Positions 56,430 to 64,000 of a stretch of DNA of 64,000 nucleotides are shown here, one piece after another. This stretch comes from Termitomyces sp. T153 (Eukaryota > Basidiomycota > Agaricomycetes > Agaricales > Lyophyllaceae): the NCBI GenBank assembly GCA_018296165.2, contig JACKQL020000103.1, positions 1-64,000 of the forward strand, read 5' to 3'. Both the position numbers and the translations under genes were made by a program. Positions within the stretch are counted from its first letter, which is position 1. Every line of letters starts with the position of its first letter. The notes beneath the pieces were generated by a model. The model had not been told where the DNA came from and made no database searches. It saw only the letters and a program-made list of their open reading frames with translations.

Positions 56430-59140
56430 ATGCGTCGTGTTTTCGTCGCGTCGCTCCTTGTCGCTGGCTTTGCTGGCACTGCTCTGAGTCATCGCAATAA
56501 TCCTCTGAGGAGGCGTAAGACCCTCGGCTTTGGCCCCGAGCACCCTAATGCTGTCTTCCACTCCAGTCCTTATGACATTCAGACCAATGCCTTCCTTCCC
56601 ATGAGCCCCGGCGCTGACCCGTTTGACGTCGCAGACCGCTTCGTCAGGGATATACTTGGCACGAAGCTCACCGAGTCTATGGCGTACAGAATCCGCGAGG
56701 ACTCGTACACTGACTCCAGCACTGGCGTGACTCATGTGTACATACGTCAGTTCGTCAATGGACTCGAGGTCACCAATGGTGACATGAATGTCAACATCAA
56801 GGACGGCGTGGTCCTGTCATACGGGACTTCGGTAAGTTTGTTCGTCAGTCACGTCTTCAGTCAGCTCATTCCGATCCGCAGTTCTACGACGGCCAAGTCC
56901 CCAGGTATGTCGGACACGAAGACACGTCTCTGATGACCGACCCACACCGCGACTACTGTGACATCCTATCCGACCACCTCGACTCCAGCAGGGCCCTGAA
57001 CTCCTATGGCGACCAACAGACCCTCACCGACCCTCACCGACCCGAGATTCATGAGCTCTCTCATATACACTCCTCCAACTGTCGTCATCAGAACCTTCCC
57101 TACGAACTCTCCAGCTCCTTCCACTCCAGCGCCGACATCTCCGACTTCCGCCACGCGCTTCTTCAGTTCATGGTCGCAGCCACACCAAAGGACGACGTCG
57201 TCGAAGACATTCTCAGTAACTTTGACAAGCATCTGAACGAGTTGGTCATCGAGGCACCCACCGGCCACTTTGCCCCAACCTCACCCATGGATGTCCTTGT
57301 TAGCAACGTCCCGGACACCGTAAACCCTGTCAAGGCCCGACTCGCATATATCCAGGTTCCCAGCAAGGACGGCGACGGCACCCACCTCGCCGTTGTATGG
57401 AGGGTACGCAAAGGTGTTTATTCCTGGTGCATGACGTCAAGGACTGACATTTATATTTAGTTCGAAGTCGAGATGCAGGACAACTGGTACGAAGCTGCGG
57501 TCTCTGCGACCGCACCACACCGCATCATCTCCGTCGTCGACTGGGCATCTGATGCTCCTATTCCCACGGAGCCCGAGTTGCCGGCAGCTACGTACAATGT
57601 CTTTGTGTGGGGTCTTAACGATCCTACTGAGGGCGGTAGGTCTTTGGAAAAGGAGAACTTCGATGCACTAGCGTCCCCTGCTGGATGGCATGCGCTGCCC
57701 CACAGCCATGACCCATCCTTCCAGAGCGAGCGCCGAAGGGAGAAGGATTTCTGGCGGAACACTACTACCACCTGGGGTAACAACGTAAGTGCCTGAGACA
57801 AACCCTGAATCCACGACTCATCTCGTGCCCCCAGGTCTTCGCTCAAGAGAACTGGGAAGGGCGCAACTCCTACATCAACAATTACCGCCCCGATGCCGGC
57901 AAGACCAGATCCTTCGCCTACAAATACAGCCCCCAAGAAACCGACAACGACGACGCCCTAGACGAAGCCAAGAAATTCATTAACAACACCATCTCGCAGC
58001 TCTTCTACACCACCAACATGGTGCACGACCTGTACTACCGATACGGTTTCACTGAAGTCTCGGGCAATTTCCAGCAATACAACTTTGGGCGCGGGGGCGG
58101 GGAGAACGACGCGGTCATCGCGAACGCGCAGGACGGCTCGGGGTACAACAATGCGAACTTTATGACGCCGCCTGATGGGCAGAACGGGCGCATGCGCATG
58201 TACCTCTGGAACACGGCGAATCCATACAGGGACGGGGATCTCGAGGCAGGGATTGTGATTCATGAGTTGAGCCATGGGCTCAGTACGCGGTTGACCGGCG
58301 GGCCCGCAAATTCGGGGTGTCTGGGGTGGGGAGAGAGTGGGGGGATGGGAGAGGGCTGGGGCGATTTTTTGGCGACGACTATTAGGAGTACAAAGGTATA
58401 TAGCGATTATGCGATGGGTGCGTGGGCGGCGAATCAGGAGCGGGGGATCAGGAATTTCGTGTATTCGATGGTACGTCTGCGTCTTCGTCTCCAACTGACG
58501 TGCTTCATTTTATTTACACATATACAGAATGACACCGTCAACCCATCGACCTACAAGACGCTCGACAAACCCGGATACTGGGGCGTCCACGCGATCGGCG
58601 AAGTCTGGGCAGAGATTCTCTGGGTCGTCTCGCAGGGCCTTATCAAGAAACACGGATTCTCGGACAACCTGTTCCCGCCCCAGCCTGATGCGGACGGGAC
58701 AGTTCCCACCGGAGATTTCTACCGTCCCTCGTCAGGCAATAAGCCGCTCGTGCCTAAGCACGGGAACTCGCTGATGGTGCAGTACGTATTTCCCCTCTTC
58801 CTCTCTACGAGTAGAATGCTAATATCACCAATAGACTCGTACTCAACGGTATGAAACTGCAGACATGTCGCCCGTCATTCTTCGACGCGCGCGACGCTAT
58901 CATACAGGCTGATCAGGTCCTTACGGGCGGCGAGAACTTTTGCACGCTGTGGGAGGGCTTCTCGTCTCGTGGGCTAGGTCTGGACGCAAAGGTTGAGGGA
59001 CGCACGCCGTGGGGCGGGGGAATCAGGGCGAATGTGAGTTTGTCCTCTTTGTTCTGTTCTGTTCTGTTCTGTTCTGCTGCTTTCGATGCTCATTAACGCG
59101 TGCGTTTCAGGGATTCTCGTTGCCTCTGGTGTGTCAGTAA
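56430..59140 (+). CDS. Secreted M36 metallopeptidase (fungalysin)
   Basis: Exons are 56430-56831, 56882-57403, 57461-57784, 57835-58470, 58528-58781, 58835-59033 and 59111-59140, total 2367 nt (788 aa). Introns are 50-77 nt with GTAAGT, GTACGC, GTACGT or GTGAGT donors; all keep frame (only intron 5 is not phase 0). Residues 1-20 ([20 protein letters not shown]) form a signal peptide. The propeptide with the FTP fold follows ([31 protein letters not shown]). The catalytic domain has the zinc motif HELSH (58261-58275) and the third ligand Glu in GEGWGDF (58351), plus NYGHA-like and GFSLPLVCQ end. Family role: extracellular zinc endoprotease that digests protein for nutrition, self-activating from a proenzyme. 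It is longer than many fungalysins; an internal Ser/His-rich stretch near residues 170-210 accounts for part. No lesions seen. Confidence 0.92.
59050..59076 (+). repeat. GTTCT microsatellite in last fungalysin intron
   Basis: Five-base unit TTCTG/GTTCT repeated about five times inside intron 59034-59110, which makes this intron the longest of the gene. Confidence 0.75.
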
Positions 59141-60370
59141 AGATGCAGATGCGGATGCGTGAGGCCAAGGACGCTGAATCTTAGATGAATTTATATAGTG
59201 TATGATGTTTTTTGCTGTTGTTGCTTTGCTGTCTTTGTCTGTCTTTTAACTTGAGGCCTTGCTGGGCTTTGTATGATATGTTTTATGTAGTTTTCTTGTA
59301 TATACGTATTACATACTACTGCTATACTACCATTGGTTTTAGTGGATTGTTTGTTGTTGTGGGGCTTGATCAGGTTTTTGTCTGAGTCTTTCCGTTGACC
59401 GCAGCGGCCCCCGACCCACCTTGAGTACATGTATATACGCGGGCATGGTTGATCTAGATATGTACGACCCTAGCCTCCTTTAGATGATGATGATGAACTC
59501 TGTTTAACGCCGACAAGCTACAATACTGAGCTAAGAGGCGGGCCGTAGGCCGGTGTACAGTACCTTGTACAGGGTGGTAGCGTGTTTGTGTATCGATTTT
59601 ATGTAATATTTTGGGATTAGAACTTTCCTCGCAGAGATTGTGGTGGCATGTATAGTAGCGGGTTCACGTCGCAATAGGCTCAAAGGTAGATCAAAGGTAG
59701 GTAGGTTAGGGTTAGTACGTATTTTTAAGAGTAGGGACAATTCGAGACCAGTGAAATTCCTGTCGCGCTGTGCGGACGCGGGGTGTTGTGACGCCCCTGT
59801 GGTGTGTGAAGTCCTCACTAGTGCCAGTGGTAGTTGTGATGGTTTTGTGGAACATTTGATGTGTATAATCCAATCCATCGTGATCCATTGTCACACCGTT
59901 TCTTCCCTCGTCATTTCTTCACCTTTTTCTTCTATCCTGGCCAAGACTTACTCTGGCACGTGGCCATAAGTGCAGTGATTCAGAGCTGGGGTTCTAGCTC
60001 TTTCTGAGTAACCAAGGGTGGACAAGATCCTTGGCTGCAGGACCCGAATCACAAGGGGTGGATGAGGTCCCTGTTACAGGAGCCATTTGCATACAGAGGC
60101 AGGGTACTGTTGTCTTGATGTAATGTGCCTGATGGGGTTTGTACAGGATGCATGCCATCAAGGAAAATTGACAAATGATGAGTCAGGGAGATCCATGATT
60201 CAGTGGATGGTCAGATCATCAGTAGTGGAGAATTGAATATGTGCTGAACAAGGAGTGGACCCTTGTATCACTGCAGTGATTGCAGCATGGTATGTAAATA
60301 TTGTTTCAGCTCACATTAGCACTGTCTGATCCTTAACAGTGGGTATGAAATTGTCTACCTTCCAGCTTAC
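59141..60370. other. Downstream region of fungalysin and start of second transposon block
   Basis: 59141-59970 has normal CpG content but no supported gene; a 109-codon frame at 59640-59969 has no motif. From about 59980 CpG is rare again and sequence resembles the old transposon DNA. The duplication CTTAC ends the stretch. Confidence 0.4.
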
Positions 60371-60919
60371 TGTCAGGGAATCTCCAATCCTCTCTCTGTC
60401 CTGTTCTCCCTCCTTATAGTTTTCCTTTATTCTCCTCTGCTTTCCCTGTCTGCTGTGTCCAGTTTCAGCCCTCAGGCTGCACTGGTTCTCTGCCCACAAT
60501 TCAGACAAGTGTTGCCCTTCCACACAGCCTTTTACCAGACCCATAGATTGTTTCCTTTATTCTGAGACAACCACATATCACAGGCCTCCCATTCCTGGGC
60601 CATATGTACCTTCAACACATGACTATCTTTTGGCTATATTTATATGTGGTCATATGCCAGTAGTCTGGAGATTGAGGCCATCTACAATGGATTTCCACTT
60701 TTTGATTGGACTCTAGATTTAGTTGTTGTTAGGTGTTTTTCCTAGAAGCTCTAGAGTAAACTTTCTGAACACTGGCATTGGGGATCATTAGACTTGTTCT
60801 CCTTGGATCTCCCTCTACATAGCTAGAACTCTATAACTTCTTGTAGATCCTGAATAGACTTTGGATCTCCCTCTGCCAGTTGTGTGACTGAGCCACAGCC
60901 TCCAGAGGTCACCCTTACA
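60371..60919 (+). mobile_element. Solo LTR, family C
   Basis: The element runs from TGTCAGGGAATCTCC to CCCTTACA, 549 bp, with perfect duplication CTTAC (60366-60370, 60920-60924). It aligns with the inverse copy at 39951-40513. Here the first duplicated motif has lost its GCCAGGTGAGT part (CTCCCTCTACATAG), unlike the sister copy. Confidence 0.94.
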
Positions 60920-61136
60920 CTTACTCACCAGACTTCAACCCTATTGGACTGGCATTTTCCAAGATCAAGGCAGTGGTCCATTGTCACAGGATTCTTACAC
61001 ATCAATATGTCAGTCCTGAAGTAGATGATAGATACATATATATTCATTTACTTCAAGCTGCTTTTTCTGTAACATCAACAGATTCAAAAGGATGGTTTCA
61101 TCATTGTGGTTATCTATAAATATATATCTGGTTATA

Positions 61137-62730
61137 TTAGCCAATGCAACAACATTTCTCTTCTTCAATCAACTTTTCTTGATCTTTCTTGGCATATAAT
61201 AAAATACAGTTTGTTGTTCCCCAGTTCATATTGTTACCTGTCAACTCCCTGATATTCTCCACTGATGGACATGCCAGAATGTCTCTGAGTTGAAGCAGAC
61301 CAGCATTCAAGAAGTCTGGAATATACTGAGCATAGTTGAGATCATCAGAACCTCTTTTGAAATCAGTATTCTGCCAAGTCAACCAATCTTTGATCAAGGG
61401 ATAGGTTGTGCATGAGATAGAATTGGAGTAAGATGCATGCTTGCAAGAAGAAGGGGTGGGAGATAGAGTGCCATGTGTAGCTGCTGGACTATTACCAAAA
61501 TTGGTAATACCATATGTCATTGCTGTTGAAGTAGTCTGCATCAATAGTGGCATCCCAAACATCCATAATGGCATCATAGGTTACATCTGCATCATTTGTG
61601 CCCATGGATTCTCTGCTTGAGCCTTGACATTGGCTTGGGCTTGAAACTTCTTATCTAACATAAATGCACTGTGGAGAACAACATTGATTTATGCAAGCCA
61701 TTTATGCTACATGAACAATCATCAGAATTACTATGAACACATTGAATATGATTGAACTTACTGCAAGAGTTGCCCAAAGTGTAAGATCTGCATTTGAGAG
61801 ATCATAGTGCTTGTCTTGGTTTCTTGGAGCTGTGTGAACATAGCAAACCTTCCCAGGATGTTCAGTACAGGCTGCTTTGTCTAAAATTTGCTTCATAATC
61901 TTGTGTTCTTGTGCATCTTGTTCCTCAAGAGGAGCAGCTGGCCAAGTATCTTTTGATTTCTTTGTGGGTCCCTCTTTCTAAATTTGGAATTGTAAATGAT
62001 TAGCCAAGTTGTTGAGTCATCTTAGTAAATTAAGAGCTATCTCCCCCATCATTATCATTTGGACCAGTGTCAACAGTGGAAACATGGAAGGGCTTGACTT
62101 TCCTACCCTTCTTTCCCTTGCAATCATCAATATATTCTTCCAACTCCTTGATCATGGCTTCATAGCTCTATGGACCCTCAAGCAGCTTTGTCAGTGGCTT
62201 TTGGCTCTTTAGTATGAAAGAAGGCAAGTAGCCAATGTTCTTCAGCAGCCATATGCAAGGTTCCATCTCTTGGCTCAATATTTCCAGCATGGTACTCCAT
62301 GACCAGTCTGAATATCCTGTGAACTGCCTTGCTGCACCTTTAAAAGGTACCTGGTATTTTATCATGAATGGTCCTTCTGTCAAAGTGTCAAGAAATTGCA
62401 AGATCAAGAATTCAAACTGGCACATACTTTCTTCATTTTCACTTATGTGTCACTGACATCCTTCTCATCTTCCTCCTCCTCCTGCTCTCTATGGCTCCAA
62501 TCAACTTTATTAAGCTGCACTGCCTCCTCAGGACTGATTCCAAGAACTTGATTAACTATTGTGTCAAACATTTAGGAGTGATTTTTGGATACAGGAACAT
62601 AGTGCCCTCCCAGATTGGTCAAGGCAGCAATTGCAGCAACTTCTGTATTATTCAGGCCCTGAGAAGCACCATTGAGTCCTGCAGATGTAATAGAAGGGTT
62701 GCAATGAAGAGGGTGAGGCTTTGGATGTGA
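61137..62730 (-). pseudogene. Unassigned multi-part pseudogene, probably transposon-associated
   Basis: Minus-strand pieces are 62425-62168 (KGAARQFTGYSDWSW), 61896-61702 (CTEHPGKVCYVHTAPRNQDK, then HYDLSNADLTLWA) and 61577-61137 (IPDFLNAGLLQLRDI). The order and the C..HPG..CYV....H..L....L..WA string resemble proteins that recur beside mushroom transposons, but I cannot name the family. Stops and gaps, perhaps introns, separate the pieces. The following solo LTR (62737) cuts its upstream side. Confidence 0.45.
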
Positions 62731-62736
62731 TGCTGG

Positions 62737-63861
62737 TGTCACAACCCATTCCCAGACCCCCAAACCTCTCCCCAAGCCACCCTGCTTCCCTGGAGCTTCC
62801 CTCAACACCCCCTTGGCCTGCCCCAACCTTTGTTCACCCATAGTGCCCACCCTGGCTAACTCCAACACTTCTCTGGCAAACCCCAATGGTCTCCCTGGCA
62901 AACTCCAACATGTTCCCTACAGGCCCCAACACTTCCCCTTCCCCTCCTGAGCCCATGGAACCTCCCAACACTGTTTGTGATCCCAGTGTGCATCACTGAA
63001 TTGCCACCATGGCTTACCCAATCAAGTCTGGAATATTATGCTGACCCCAGGGCAGCTTGCATTCCCATCTGATCCCATCAGTATATCACTGTAGCCTGCA
63101 AACCAATCATAACACCCATTGACTCTGTACAGCCCTAGCAAGCCCTGCTGTCAGACCTGCTATCCTTGAAGGAGTCCCAGTAGTTAGTATATAAGCTGTA
63201 GAGTAGTATCCTTTACTCTAGTCTTGATATTACCTACCTTACCTATGTGCTGTTGATCATTTCTTTGTGTTTTGTGTCTCCTTGTTATTATTCCTCTTAT
63301 CTCAGTCTCCCAGTCTAGTCTTGTCTCTGTTTCTCATCATTGTCTCATTATTGTCTCATATCTCTGCTTCAATCTATTTTTGTTCTTGTCTCAATCTTGC
63401 CTCAACTCCATCTTGTCTTGCTTGTCTTTATTTCCCTTTATCATGCCTAAGTTCCCTTCAACTTTAGCACCATTACAAACTCTGCACCTATGATTACAAC
63501 TCCCAAACATTCATAGCCAACTCTGGACCTTGCTTTATGCTCACTCCAAAATCCATCATCATCCATTGATCCCCCATCAAACTCTGACCCTGCTCTCATC
63601 ACTTGTGCAGCCTCTGTTTGCCCTGCACCTTCAACACTTGCCTCCAGACTTTACCTGAGTCTTCCCCAAGCCTAACCCCTCCTTGTACCTTGTCTTAGAC
63701 TCCCCCAGACCACTGCTTGGACCACTTCCTTTGGCTTACCCTTGCAAGTATCTGAAGTCCAGACCCCTCCAAAGCATCAGGTTATCAGTGCAGGACATTG
63801 TATCCACCTAGTAAGGACTTGCCCAGTTAAGCTGAGCCCCCATGGTCAGCAGAACCTGACA
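62737..63861 (+). mobile_element. Solo LTR, family A, CpG-decayed
   Basis: The element runs from TGTCACAACCC to GAACCTGACA, 1125 bp, with perfect duplication GCTGG (62732-62736, 63862-63866). TATATAAG is at 63189, followed by the pyrimidine-rich leader. Nearly all CpGs of the 5' copies are TG or CA here, so it is among the oldest copies of the family in the window. Confidence 0.94.
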
Positions 63862-64000
63862 GCTGGTGTGGGTGTAAGCATTGTGTTCTCTGCTGTTTAA
63901 GCTTTCTTCCAGTCTTGAATTGTTCTTCATTCTTTTTGTTTTCCATTGTTACCAGCACTTAAGTGATAGTAAGGATGTATTGGCAGGGGGAGAAACAGTG

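Noticed and set aside
59640..59969. 109-codon frame downstream of fungalysin
   Set aside because: Overlapping open frames on the other strand; no domain or codon signal.

Overview
The window looks like nuclear DNA of a filamentous basidiomycete, most likely an Agaricomycete. Host-like genes are broken by many 48-77 nt introns with GTNNGT-type donors, one gene is a secreted M36 fungalysin, and the rest is packed with element types common in mushroom genomes: Ty3/gypsy chromoviruses, a Helitron, a Tc1/mariner element, a LINE tail and a Plavaka-like transposase C-terminus. I saw no bacterial-type operons, CRISPR arrays, rRNA or confident tRNA genes.

Layout. 1-4935: the 3' part of an LTR element (family A) whose 3' LTR carries a nested second LTR-A; the whole sits against a non-autonomous Helitron remnant. 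4936-17319: gene island with normal CpG content, holding a SAP-like nuclear protein gene (+), a cytoplasmic-type S9 peptidase gene (-) that converges on it, and two tandem, divergent, multi-exon coiled-coil genes of unknown function that are paralogues of each other. 17320-55180: a CpG-poor transposon graveyard, containing solo LTRs, a decayed autonomous Helitron with intron-containing RepHel and a 59-bp minisatellite at its 3' end, a gag pseudogene split by a solo LTR, a Tc1/mariner element with ~220-bp inverted repeats, two full-length Ty3/gypsy elements with exact 5-bp target duplications, a LINE 3' end, and a Plavaka-like gene cut by the second gypsy element. 55180-59980: a second gene island with the fungalysin gene. 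59980-64000: a second CpG-poor transposon block with two more solo LTRs.

Every LTR boundary I call was set by TG...CA-type ends plus, in eight cases, a perfect 5-bp duplication read directly on both sides. The strongest global signal is CpG decay: the two LTRs of one gypsy element differ mainly where an ancestral CpG became TpG in one copy and CpA in the other, and five of the six lesions in the Helitron gene are C-to-T nonsense changes. This fits cytosine methylation of transposons followed by deamination. Two observations I would follow first are the tandem coiled-coil paralogues (10672-17319), and a duplicated 20-nt motif in several gypsy LTR families that is laid out like a 5'-leader intron.
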